Positions 22,879-35,200 of a stretch of DNA of 64,000 nucleotides are shown here, piece after piece. Origin of the DNA: Diploscapter coronatus (Eukaryota > Nematoda > Chromadorea > Rhabditida > Rhabditidae). Below the pieces are notes generated by a model, which saw only the letters and a list, made by a program, of their open reading frames with translations, was not told the DNA's origin and searched no databases. Numbering within the stretch: position 1 is the first letter of the stretch; each line of letters opens with the position of its first letter. The position numbers were made by a program, and so were the translations under genes. Location: NCBI GenBank assembly GCA_964036155.1, contig OZ038422.1:37657201-37721200 (forward strand), in the 5' to 3' direction.

Positions 22879-25800
22879 ATGGACCTTCAAAATATCGTGA
22901 ACAACGTGAAGAGTGTGGGGCTGAGTATGGCAGAGAAGTTGACGCCCATTCTCAAGGAGAGCAAATTCAGGTGAGCGATGAGACAAAGTGAGAATTATTA
23001 CGTAAATCATCTTATTTTTTCTTGTATCCTATTTTTATTCTAAATTTTTCTCCTGTATTTGCCATCTGCTGATTATCAGAATCAGTTGTAGTGTTATCAG
23101 TTCTTGTTCTTTTACCTGAACTCCTTATCTCTAAATCCAATGAAAAGTACAGCCGATGACGTCGACAAATACAGGAGGTCTTTTAAAATGATTGATGCTA
23201 TCTGAGTTTTCAATAATTCCGAAGAACTGACTAATTTCAGAGAAACCGGAGTTTTGACCCCAGAAGAATTCATTGCAGCAGGAGACCACCTCGTCCATCA
23301 CTGCCCCACTTGGCAATGGAGCCGAGCTGCCGATCCTTCCAAGTACTTTATCATTTATTTGCTGAAGAGCATATTCTCATTTTTAACAGCAAAAATTAAA
23401 AGAATTCCTTTATTCACTGGTGCACAAAAATTTTCATGATTCCTGATTTTTATAACATGCTGACACGTTAACAATTCATTCTTTTTTGATCACCTGAACT
23501 ATCCCTATTTTGATTTATTTCACATCTATCTAGACTTTCAAAATTTCTCCACGCGCTAATTCGAATCATTACACTAAACTTGGCTGAGTTATCAATTTCA
23601 TCTGCTGATTGTTAACGGTTTTTTTTTTATCTTCATTCATCTACCAATCATGATTCATGAAAATTCAGTTAGACTGTTTCTGAACCAAGAATTGAATTTC
23701 AGAATTTTACAAAATTATTTATGATGATTAATCTTATTTCTCAATTGCAGAGTTCGTGACTTCTTTCCTGAGAACAAGCAGTACCTAATAACGAGGAATG
23801 TGCCTTGTCACAAGCGCTGCAAACAGATGGAGTACGATCCATCGCAGGAAAAGGTGAGCATTTTGGGCTAAGCGGTAACAAATAATAAATGGCCTGAGGA
23901 TGTGAAAATGTTACTTATCTTTCTTCATACTATTCATTCTTGCCCCTACTCTCTTCTCTATCCCACCTTATCATGTTGGTTAACGAAAGAAAGAAGAGGT
24001 GCGAAGATGCTCTGTAAAATGACAAAATTATGGACGAAAGAACTGAAATGCACCGAATGACTGATATTCGAAAACGAATCCGAAATTTGCCGAGAAATCG
24101 ATACGGTAGAATCATGTCTCTCCTACTTCGCATATTTCGTGCGTTGTCTTTGTACTGTATTTGCTTCTTTTTCATTAATGGCCATGATACTGTGTTTCCT
24201 TGATCATAAATTCTGTTATCGCGTCTCATTCCACAAATCGATCATTTTTAGAGTTATTCATTTTTTAATAAAGATGAATTCAGATTCTGTCTTCATCAGA
24301 AATGGGAGCTGAGGAGGGCTTTGCAGGGGACGAGGACAGTGGCTGGGTGGACACTCATCACTACGCTCAGCCTGGCGACAATCCCGCGCCACAAACTATG
24401 GAGTTGGGCAATCAGGTCGGCACTCTTTCGCGTTCTATGCAAATTGAATTTTCCCTATTTTAACCAAGGCAGATTTCATACAAACTACAGGAGCTAAAAT
24501 AAAATGCTTTTTTTCCTGAAATGACCAGCATAACGTCATATTCTTATCATTCTAGATAACTCAGACTTGTCTAAATGATTTTTTTTAAATATCGAATTGA
24601 AGTGCTTGAAAAACAGTAATAGAAATCAAGAGTGGAATGAAATGACAATTTGAAAAATCACTATTGAAATGGTTGTTCAAAAATTTTGGATTGAAGTGGA
24701 ATTAACTAAAAATGTTAGAATCCAAATTAGATCGTTTTTCTAGAAAGATTTTTAAAAATTTCTCACAAATTGCTTGGAAGTAGTATTCAATAGTCTATAG
24801 ATAGTCAAATATGAATATTTAAGCCGAGCACAGAAGCAGGCGGAGAGGAGGAGGAAGCGATGGACTTGGACGATTTCGTCGAGTCGGGGGGTCTCGAGGA
24901 GGTCGACCCTTATCGGTCGTTTTGTTATTCAGATGGTGTTTTTAATTTTTGATATTTCAGCTTTGTGGCTCAATCAACCAAACCAAAAGCAGAAATGGAA
25001 AGGCCGAGGACGTACGATCTGCACATTGTCTATGACAAATACTACCAGGCATATTTTTCTTTGATAGAAAACTGGTAGAATCTAATTTTTCGATTTTATC
25101 TTCGCTAAAAATTCTTTGATGTAATTTTTATCTCACTTTTTTCGAAACATACATTCTTCATGACACAACACATTGAAATTTTGTGCTGATTTAGATCACA
25201 AGCCAGCGTAAAAGCATAAATTAATTTTATTGAAAAGCTAAAAGATGGAAAAGGTCCAATTTATGCATTTTTCCTTTACATCTCTTTCAACACATTCTGG
25301 AACTCAACTAGCTGAATAATGGGCCATATCACTTTTTAGATTAGATAAATGCGATAGTGAATTTTCTTGCAGGTGCCTCGTCTCTTTCTGCAGGGATACG
25401 ATGAGAACAGACAACCCCTGAGTGTCGAGCAGACCTATGAGGACTTCTCTGCTGTGAGTCCAGTTATTTATTATTGATGCGAAATAAACAGGTCATCGAA
25501 GATAAAAAAAAAACAACTAGAAGAAAAGATTAAAAACGCTAATACTCTACATCATATATTATTTATTTCGGTGGATGGGTGAAAGAAATTTTCATTTGCA
25601 AGCATCTCTCTTTGTTTGAATGATCTTTTTCCTCGTTGACACTAATATTCTTTTCAACTTTGTTGTCTGATTATTGTATTGCAGGACCACGCGAACAAGA
25701 CAATAACCGTGGAGAAGCATCCCTGTGTCGACTGCGACATGCCCACTGTTCATCCCTGCAGACATGCCGAGGTTTGTCAACATCGTTCATTTTTAGCAAA

Positions 25801-26460
25801 TTTTTACTGTTCTTTATTCTTGTGCAGGGATGAATATTTCAAAGGAAATCTTCTTTGAACGCCTATAATTTTTCTCGCTCTAGGTTCCTATTTTGTCGAC
25901 TTTGATGTTACCATTGTGATCCCCATCATCGAAAACCTCTATTGTGATATTTTTATCAAGATCTATAAGTTCCTATCTGCGTACTTCCCTTGTGAGGGTA
26001 AAAAATCAGGTGTACCCGTAATTTACCGCATTGTATTCTTACAATTTAGTATAGTTGAAAACATTCTACCAAATAGCACACTTTTTACTTACTTCCTAAT
26101 TTGTGATGATTGCAGATGATGAAGCGACTTCTGGACCAATATGCAGAGAGCGGCAAGAATCTGGGTGTCCACGAATATTTGCTGCTCTTCCTCAAATTTG
26201 TGCAGGTACTTATAGTAGTTTATCATATAATGGAAGTCAAAAGTCTGAAACATATAAGCAGTTTCAACTGAATGAGCCAATTAGATGAATAAAATTTCGA
26301 GAAAATTGATTTACACTATATTAAATAGCGCACGAGACTGCGTCCATAGTACCAATTTTTCTAAACTGCTAGTCCACACATTACGCGTCTTTTCAAATAA
26401 TTGATTCAGGCTGTGATTCCCACTATCGAGTACGACTACACTCGATCCATCAAAATCTGA
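22879..26460 (+). CDS. atg-3: ATG3, E2-like enzyme of the autophagy ATG8 conjugation system
   Basis: Cytosolic E2-like enzyme that accepts ATG8/LC3 from ATG7 and passes it to phosphatidylethanolamine on the phagophore. Ten exons: 22879-22970, 23241-23342, 23751-23853, 24284-24415, 24824-24915, 24961-25048, 25373-25453, 25685-25771, 26116-26205, 26410-26460; 305 aa against about 314 in human. Visible hallmarks: [20 protein letters not shown] and CPTWQWS near the N-terminus, RNVPCHKRC, an acidic flexible region, [20 protein letters not shown], the catalytic HPC motif (Cys about 255) followed by [19 protein letters not shown] and a [13 protein letters not shown] C-terminus. Intron 25049-25372 has a GC donor (CAG/GCATAT). 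Complete and undamaged. Convergent with COG2. Confidence 0.97.
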
Positions 26461-27427
26461 TTCGAATTGCTTTCCCATGTTCATCTCAAATGCAATTCGC
26501 AAGGTGATCAATCTTTCCTTCTAACTACATTTCTTTTCAATTTTATTTTCAACTTGTTTAATTCTGATAAACCTTTTATCCTGGAAGAAAGTCAATTGAG
26601 TTGAAGCGAAATATTTATTTATGTTTTGTCCGTCGACTTTGGACTATGATTTGATGAAATTGGCTCGAACTTTAATAGTCGCAGTGTATTGCTCTGTGGC
26701 AAATGGTTGTTTTTGAACGAGTGAAGGAGAATTGAAAAAGGGAGAAGAGAAGGGGAGAGAGTTGATTTGCCCTAATTGGATGTCTGCTGCTGCTTCTCGC
26801 TGTTGTTGCCTGCGCACTACATCATCACATAGTGCACAACAAACACTGGAGTAATTCTTGAAGAGACACACAGATAGGGAGGGGCTTCCTGTATTAGACA
26901 CCGGATTTTAGGGTGTGTGAGTGTAGGTAAAAGAGAAATAAGAAAAAGAGCCGGTGTTTAATCCAGCAGATCATAGGAAAGGGGAGAATGAACCAGAAAA
27001 GACGAACAGACTGTAGAGAATGAATAGAATAATGAAATGAAGGGAATGCGGCATGCACCGCCGAATGCAGAATGAGAAATGAGCACTGCATTCGAAAAAA
27101 AAATATGCTAATTTTAGTTTCCTTCTAGATTGTTCTTATTGTTCACTCAATCAGTAATTCTTGAAGATTGAAAATAGAAAAGAAAAATTATTTATTTTTA
27201 CATCAAGTAATGCCAATTTTATACGGGACTCTCTGAGTTAAGAGTTAGCTTTAGAAGAAGAAAATAGTAAAACAGCAACCCATATGCAATAATTTAGCAA
27301 AATTCTCATATCACAATGCTTTCGCAGTTTCAAATAAATAAAGTTGCTCTGTGTCTTATTCATAGAATTTTTCTAGTAAATTATGATGAGTCGGATGAAA
27401 GAAATAAACGAATTGCCTGTTCCTTGA
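26461..27427. other. Convergent intergenic region atg-3 / COG2
   Basis: About 970 bp between two stop codons, containing both 3' UTRs. Short ORFs on either strand show no homology or splice support. Confidence 0.5.
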
Positions 27428-30400
27428 TCACTCTTCTGTCTTCTTCTCCTGCCCATTGCATCTGTCTCTCTGCTCTGACAGTCCATCCATATTCACATTT
27501 ATCTGCTGCGCTTGCGTCTCTTCCAGCACGCGGTTCACATCCAGCCAAACCTGCAAACATTCTCCAATAAAGTCATAGCTTGAGTTACTAAATTTCCAAG
27601 AGTGCAAATTTGTGTGGATTTCGCATGTTCATTTTACTGAACTAGAATCTTCTCGGAGTTTTGTAAATTTGAAGACGAGAGAAAATAATAAACTTTCAAA
27701 TTTGTCCATGTAAAACGATTTGATAAATCACGTCAAATACTTGTGTATTGCTTCAAAACTTTAAAGCTCCTATTCTTCCTACCTGTGCCCGTATTTTATC
27801 ATCATCTGTGCTGCCGTCCTCTGCAGTTTTCCTCTTGAATCGAGACAAGCTTGAACCCGTCGCTTCTACAGAATCCAGCAGCTGAAATTCAGCAAATTAA
27901 CTTGATTCTATAGAGAAGAACGATTTTTTTTCAGAATTATGCATTATTGTAATCCGAAATGAATCGAAATGCAAGCTTTTTGAAAAAGATAGTAAAAAGT
28001 ACCTGCTTGACAATGGGAACCCACTCGTCGATGGCCATCTGCACGAGTTTGGTTTGCAGTGCTTCTGCCTTGGTATGTCCGCACTCAGTCAGACCCTTCT
28101 TCAGCAGCTGCATTCTGTCCAGAGCCACGTTCACGTAGGCAGAGCAGCTCGTTGGCAGCAATTTCTTCGTCCATCTGTACTGCTTCGGAATCTCACTCAC
28201 TCCATTCAGATCCTGGAATCAGAACATCTCATAAATTCGTTTGATGTGAATTCCCTGGCAAACGATGAGAAAGTTAAGAGAAAATGCAATTGGTTTTGGT
28301 CTATAAATCATTTTAATGAGGTAGTGAAATTCCTAATCATAGGAAAAAAAACTGCTCGAGAAAATAATCAGCTTTTTATGCTAGGTTTTTATAATTTCAG
28401 AAGTAAATCAAGAAAAAAAAATCATACCGCAATGACGAGTTTGAATGCAGTGGAGAGGAGTGTTTGTTCGAGGGAATTTGCCTGTGCTGCCGCGAGACTA
28501 CTGTACTGAGTCAGACACTGGCCGAACAAGTTGCATTCCAGATCGAGATCGCTGGAATTGATATTAAAACAAATTAGTTGAGAAAAAAAAACTGAAGAAA
28601 TAATCGAACATTTTAGCGGAGAATAAGGTCATTGGTTGAAAACGAGAAATAAAGTATGAAAATTGGATATTTCAAATTCTAAAGAAGTAATACTGCCAAC
28701 GAAAATAGCTAACTTTCGTGCAAATTTTAAAACGCAACTACCGTATGATAGTCCAAATTCGTTCGAGTGCAAAGTCAAATACGATGGAGTGGAACGTGTT
28801 GCAGTCGTACAGAATGCAGCACAGCGAAAAGATGTCTTCCTCTGACAATTCGGACTTCGATGCAAAATGCCTGAAAATGAAAATGCGTAAAAAAGGAGAA
28901 GCCTGTAAAGGGTAAAAGTAATGGCATCGTAACTAATGTATAAAATGACATTAGAAAGGGATCCTTCTAGCAGATTCTTTTCTTCTCTATGGTACAATAT
29001 ATATCGTGAATAATTTTTTTAAAATTCTAACAACTTACTATTGAATCCTTATCCCTCCTAATATTATTTTGTTCAAAATTACATTATCCTACTTACATAC
29101 TATTTCGCCATTTTATTATTACCTGACAAATTCATGGTGAGAGAAATAACAAAATGGCTAAAATACTGAATAAAATAAAAATTCCTACTCATTCATTGCT
29201 TTGATCCAATTGACGTGTTTGGCGAGTAGTCGCAGAGTCAAATCCCACATTTTGTCTGCAAGCGGCGGGAGGAAGGTCTGCTCGCTCCAGACGTGGCGAA
29301 TCGTGTCGATCACGTTCTGAGAGACCGAGCATTTCAGGAGCATTTCCTCTCCGTCTGCATCTGCCTGCAACACATTCTTCCATAAAATCTCGAGTAAACA
29401 TTCATCAACTTACAGTATCCTTAACCACTGCAAATGACTCAGGCTTCATGCTTTCATCCACCTTCTTCACTTGTTTATGGGTCTCCAATTTGAAATAGAC
29501 AATCAAGTTGAATTTCTCACGAATCGCCTTCAGAAGTTGTCTAAAAGTGAAAATTTATTCATGTATGACTCTTCAAATCAAACCTATTCTTGTGCCCATT
29601 AGGATATTGGTTGATGAAGTTCTGTGTGGCCAGGAAGCAGGTGTGAAAAAGACGAGTGTTGCTCGGCACGATCACTATGCTCATGCACTGGTAAAATAAG
29701 GTTTATTGCCTTCCGCATGATTTGTCAAGGTAATTTAGCAAGAAAAACTGGCAATTGTTGATTTTATGAATACTCATACTGGAAATCATTATAAAAAATG
29801 TCAATATCAAATAATAATAATAATAATAAAACGTTAAATTTGCATTTTTAGCATCTGAATAGTTTACCTTGTCAAAGAAAGTGAGGACGAAAGTGAGTAG
29901 AGTGCTGTCGAGGAAGGACTGGATGCTGCCGCTGAAACGAGGACCGAGGGAATTGCTCCAGCCACTTCGCATCTCAAACAACTCATTCAAAGGACATATT
30001 ACAAAAAATGGCAATTTGGAAAAGTAGCTGCATCGCTGCATACGAAGTATAGTAGTTTATTAGAGAAAGAACTCTCTTTCCCTACTATTTCGTATGCAAC
30101 TACTTTTCCAGGTTGCTCATAAATGAATAACCTGCAAAACTCGATCGAACACGCTGCACAGCAATGTGTGCAGATCTGCATTCTCACGGACCAATTTCGG
30201 ATAGATCACATCCGACACGATTCGGGCTGTCAGAGTGTCCGTGCTCTGAAATTGCACTTTTTATTTTATACGAGAAATAAGAAAAATAAAATTTCGATTT
30301 CTATCCACATTTGTTTAAAAACACAAATATTTGAAATATTACCTGTGTGAGCGAGAGAATGGAGAGAATGCTGGGCAGAGTGGCGCAGTCTGAGGAGACA

Positions 30401-31973
30401 CTCTTCACTCCTTCTGCACAAAGTAGCTCTTCCAATTGGGTTATTGCCTGAAAATGAAACAGGATAAAATAACGAATGATGAGGGGATTCTTCCTACCTT
30501 CTGGTAGAGCTGAATGCATTCGCTGTGCGATTCCATGTATCCTTTGCAGGTCTCTAGTTCAACGATGCACGAGGCAACTTTCTCCAACCTAAAGAGAAGA
30601 AAATAGGTTTTCAAAGACTTGTGGATTATTTCACCAAAGCAGACTGTTTGCGGAAGAAGTGGAAGCCAGAAGAGAAGTGAGTTCGTGCAGACCAGAGACG
30701 AACAGAATTTTGCCGCGGAGTTTGGCCTAAACTAGGAATAATTTTCGAATGCAACATTAGCTAATATTTTATAAGAATGGCGGACGAGAAGCCGGATTCA
30801 ACTTCGTCCCGCCGCTGTTTTACATGTAGAAATTGGCTAACTATTCTACTCCTTTTTTCGAGCTGGTAAATGAAAAACGATTTTTTAAAATTATGATCCC
30901 AAAAGGGTAGAAATAGGCTTGCCTGTGCAAGTCTGTTTGAAGTGAGTTGCTGACACTTCTCCTCGATTGCCTCTGCAACTCCGATCGAGTCCTTAGTCGT
31001 GTCCTCGAATTCTTTCCAATTCGACTGAAAAAATACAAAAAAAAAATTTGGAAGAGAATATCAATTTGGACAAAATTGGTCATATTTATCATCAATAGCT
31101 TCGATAGCAACTCAAATTGAGCTATTTCTAAACTATAGGAAATTCCATTTTCGTCTCTAAAGTACACAACGACCAATAATTCGAATATCCATCTTCGAGA
31201 AGAAGTAGCAAGTCCTCTTACTTTGAGATCCTTTTCAATTTTGCCAACGGAATCCTCGAGTCCAACGAGTCTGGAAGAGAGGTGAACGAAATCTGCATAG
31301 TCGTCATTGATGAGTTCGATCATAGAATTCTGGATAGACTTGAGGAAGGTGCGCAGGTCAGATTGGATCTGACGCAGACCGGCTCGTCTGCAATGAGAAA
31401 AGTGCATTTAGAAACAGTCCATTTCATAAACGGTTTAGGCTTGACGTTGACATTACTCGACAACTTTAAACAAGGTAGGTATCGACCTTGCAACACCCTG
31501 AGGCAAACTTTTACGACTGATCCCGACCTTGGTGAAATTTTTGATAGATGATCTGATCCGCGTGAAAATGTGTTTTCTTTCAACTTTTAGCCATCTTTGT
31601 TCCGGTTTAATGCCTCCGCAATTTTCATCGACATTTCTGGTTATATGCTCGCTTTTCGGATTTGGAAACTTTGACTTAAAAGTGATTTTACAGCAAAATG
31701 AGTGTCATCGATATTGAAAGTGCTAAGAAATTTCCTGCTTAACAATAAAACATACCTTCGAGTGAGATTGAGGAATCTTTGAACGCTGAAATCTGCCCGC
31801 GTGAAGTGAGCCTTATTGAAGCAGAGTTGCACGTCATCGATGCCCGAAATCGGATTCGCACTCTGAGTGCCACTCGAATGCCCACTCGCTCCTCCGTCAC
31901 TCCTCCCTGTCCCTGTTCCGTTCACAACTGCAGGCTTCCTCGCTGCACCCGGCTCTTCTGCCGCATTCACCAT
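27428..31973 (-). CDS. cogc-2: COG complex subunit 2 (Golgi tethering)
   Basis: Subunit of the conserved oligomeric Golgi complex, a peripheral tether for intra-Golgi retrograde vesicles. 16 exons in phase: 31756-31973, 31222-31387, 30923-31024, 30635-30726, 30498-30588, 30343-30447, 30132-30245, 29868-29972, 29584-29687, 29414-29540, 29189-29364, 28742-28870, 28428-28551, 28003-28212, 27783-27881, 27428-27550; 694 aa (human 738). The diagnostic N-terminal region reads LCFNKAHFTRADFSVQRFL, then SMIELINDDYADFVHLSSRL and VGLEDSV, followed by helical repeats expected of the family. Intron 30727-30922 has a GC donor (CAG/GCAAGC). A hairpin element lies in intron 29973-30131. The ATG follows TTTCAG by eight bases. 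Its 5' end faces the PRMT9-like gene. Confidence 0.93.
30018..30110. mobile_element. Short hairpin (MITE-like) element in a COG2 intron
   Basis: Outer inverted repeat TGGAAAAGTAGCTGCAT (30018-30034) against ATGCAACTACTTTTCCA (30094-30110), and an inner pair around GCATACGAAGTATAGTAG. A related hairpin lies at 58564-58630. Confidence 0.6.
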
Positions 31974-31980
31974 CCGATGA

Positions 31981-31987
31981 CCTGAAA
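31981..31987 (-). other. Probable trans-splice acceptor of COG2
   Basis: TTTCAG on the minus strand ends eight bases before the ATG, with no upstream exon in the short gap to the divergent gene. Confidence 0.55.
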
Positions 31988-32196
31988 CATCATTTTTCGG
32001 CAGACAACCGAGGAAGCCACGAAAAATGCGACAAATCGAGAGAAAATCCCGAGCCACGTTTGACAAGAAAAATCGAAAATGCATTGCAGACGAATACCAT
32101 TCACTGCAATTTAGCTCAATGGCGAAAACGCGTTTTTCAAATTTGCCGTCTCTGCAGTTTCGTGATTTTTTTCGTAATTTTTCATTTTTATCGCGA
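31988..32196. promoter_or_regulatory. Shared divergent promoter region COG2 / PRMT9-like gene
   Basis: The two ATGs are only 237 bp apart on opposite strands and each is preceded by its own acceptor site, leaving about 210 bp to hold both promoters. No specific motif is claimed. Confidence 0.5.
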
Positions 32197-32203
32197 TTTC
32201 CAG
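32197..32203 (+). other. Probable trans-splice acceptor of the PRMT9-like gene
   Basis: ATTTCCAG ends seven bases upstream of the ATG at 32211. Confidence 0.5.
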
Positions 32204-32210
32204 TGTCTGT

Positions 32211-35200
32211 ATGAACGGCAATGGTATCCCTGTGACGCGACGACAGTTTTCACTGGAATCGGCCCGTCAGGCCGCTTATTCCGGTCAATTTTCGAATGCT
32301 GTGCAGAGTTATCTAATCGTTCTGCCCAGTCTTTCTCCGGGTATGATTTATTTCGGGGAGCGTAAAGATAATCTAAAACTTGTGGAACTTGAATTCAAAC
32401 TGCTAGTTTCCTAGAACATTTCGGGGTAATATGAATTTTGTGGGGAGAAATGATCAAGCTTCTAAAGTTAAGCGCAAGCAGAATTCCCGCTTCTGACTGA
32501 CGTCAAGTTGTTCCATTTCTGATTCTCAACTATTTCAAACAGGAATGAGTTGATTTCTATCAAAGAAACTCCTTCATTAGTCCATAGAATCATGAATACG
32601 TTCAAAATGATATTTTCAGAACAGCGACAATCGTGCTTGGCAGAATTCCTCGAAACAATTCGACTCTGGGTTCTGCAGGACGAGTCCCACGTGCTCGTGC
32701 TCAGTCAACTCGTCTCCAACATTCTGCAGCTCTTCCCCTCGAATGAAGACGTCTACTTCGCGCTGCTGCATTTCCTGTCCAAATCAGGTCTGTTCAGCTT
32801 GGTTTAATGCTTTTTTCTAGTCTTTTATTTACATGCACAATCAAGCTATCAATGAAGATGCAGATATTTTGTGACCTCCACCTACTTGTAATCGAGTCGG
32901 TGGAAATTAGAAGAGGGTAAAATGCATGGAGTCTAGAAAATATGTAATTCATCAGTTGTTAAAACACTTTGAGATTTCATTTCAGCAGACAAGTCAGTTC
33001 TGTCCTCAGCTCTGTCGTTGTGCGACTCGGCTCTGTGTCACTTCCCTCCCTCCTCCAATTCCCGTTGCGTGTTCCGCATTTGTCGCGAAAATCTGCGCTA
33101 CTCTGCATTCGATCAGTGGCACATTCGAATGATCAACGATGAGGTTCGCCTATTCTTTTTAATCAAAAATCATGAGCAAATTAATATTTTTTAGAAGATA
33201 GTTTAAAATTCTTTCCAACATCTAGCTGTAAACATTCTACTTTTTTTTGAAAAGTTTTCCCTTTCTTATTTATCGGCATTTTCCCTTTTAAAATAAATGG
33301 AATATTCGGAAAAGCCTGAGGTATCTAAAACTCTACCTTTTCAGGTCCGCAACAAGTATTTCGAAGAGGCGATGAAGCGAGTGATACGAGCAGACGACGT
33401 CGTGATGGACATTGGAGCTGGAACGGGATTACTGGGTGTCATCGCTGCAAGGTTGGAATTTTGTACTAATTGAAACCTTGGAAATAAATGGAGTTTTGTA
33501 TTCAATTCAAGATCTATCGGACTAATAGGTGAAAGCTAGGATTTTAACGATGAGAAGGAGAAATGATATATGAAAAAAGAAATGAACCAAATCTTGTAAT
33601 ACTTGAGAATGCGATTTCTTCAGATCCCCCGATAGTTTCACCTCTTATCATTTTTTGAAGGTACGCGAGCCGCGTGATTTCGGTAGAAGAGAATGCAGTG
33701 TTGTGCAGGATCTGTGAAGAAGTGACAAGAAAAAATGGAGTCGAGGGAAAAATAGAAGTCGTCTGTCAAAATTCCAAGGATATCGATGTTAGCAAGTATC
33801 CTAAAGTAAGGGATAATCTATCAATCACTTTGATCATTTATCATTTTGCAGGCGACCGTAATTGTGGCAGAACTGCTGGATTGTTGCGTGTTTGGAGAAG
33901 ACATCGTGGGAACTCTTTTGGACGCTCATAACAGACTCACTGAAGAGAAGGCTCAGTTCATTCCTCAAGCTGTAAGCTTTTTCACAACGTCCTTTTTGAT
34001 TATCAATACATCTAAAACTTATAAAGCTTTGTAAACGCTACCACTTCTAATGAGTGGATCTCTGTGTTGTGAGCTTTATGAATAAGAACAAGTAAAATTA
34101 ATGCGAAAAGGAATATATTAAATCCTGTAGCATTGAAAATCTTGTTTTGGACACATGTCGGGTTGAATATTCCAGAGGAATAGACGTATAAGTATAGAGG
34201 AAGAATGCCGGAAAGTTAGGCCTACCCCTCTGGCATATTTAAACTTACTACATGTCTTAAAAGCCAGAAATTTCGAAATTTTTGTCAAAGACATTCAGCG
34301 AATTCAGGCAGAAGTGTGTGTGCAGCTGCTCGAATCTGCAGAGATCTACTCCTTCCACTCACTCGAATGCGATGGGCATTTCATGTCGCAGTGCGCCTCC
34401 ACATCTGAAGGTAATATTTGTTCCTTCGAGCGATCAAATTTCTCACTTTCGAATATGCTTTAGGTGAGTCCAGAGTAACATACAAAGAGATATTGACTAG
34501 CTTTGAATAGAACAAAATCTATTTTTACTTGCGATAGGAAAAGGAAGGCGAATAGTGGAAAGAGGTGCATTTTTTAAATGGAATTTTATTTTTCATTTTG
34601 TCAATCTATTTAAAGTTCTAAAAGTTGTTCTATTATCAAGCGTTCATCATTTCTCTCACAGCTATGCAATCCTTACAAACTTCCGCCATCAAACGGATTA
34701 GATAAATCGATTCCTCATTCTTCAGATTCCACCGACCCATACAGCTGTGTCGATTTGGCTGATCATCGCAACTACCGCTTCTTATCTCCCTCGCACTCAG
34801 TCACAAGCATCGATTTCTCCTCTCGTGACGATCTGAACCGATTTAAGTCGAACCGAGTTAGCGGGGAGCTGAGCATTACTGCAGACAAATCAGGCACTTT
34901 GCATGCATTTTCTGTTCATTTTCGGTTAGTTTTAGCGTTATTTATTCCTTGTTTATGATAATTTTGCGAATTTCAGAGCTCGAATGTGTGACGACGAGTT
35001 GGTGATGGACTCGAGCGAGGGCACTGTGTGGGACAGGGGAATATTCCCTCTGCAGAGACCGATGCAGATGGACGAGGGACAGACAGTCCGAGTGCAGTGG
35101 AAAGTCAGAGACAACAAATTGAGACTGCAAATGGTTGGTTGGATTTTTGATATTGTATTTTTTTTTCAAAGAAATGATTCTGCTAGACATAAAGTTTGAA

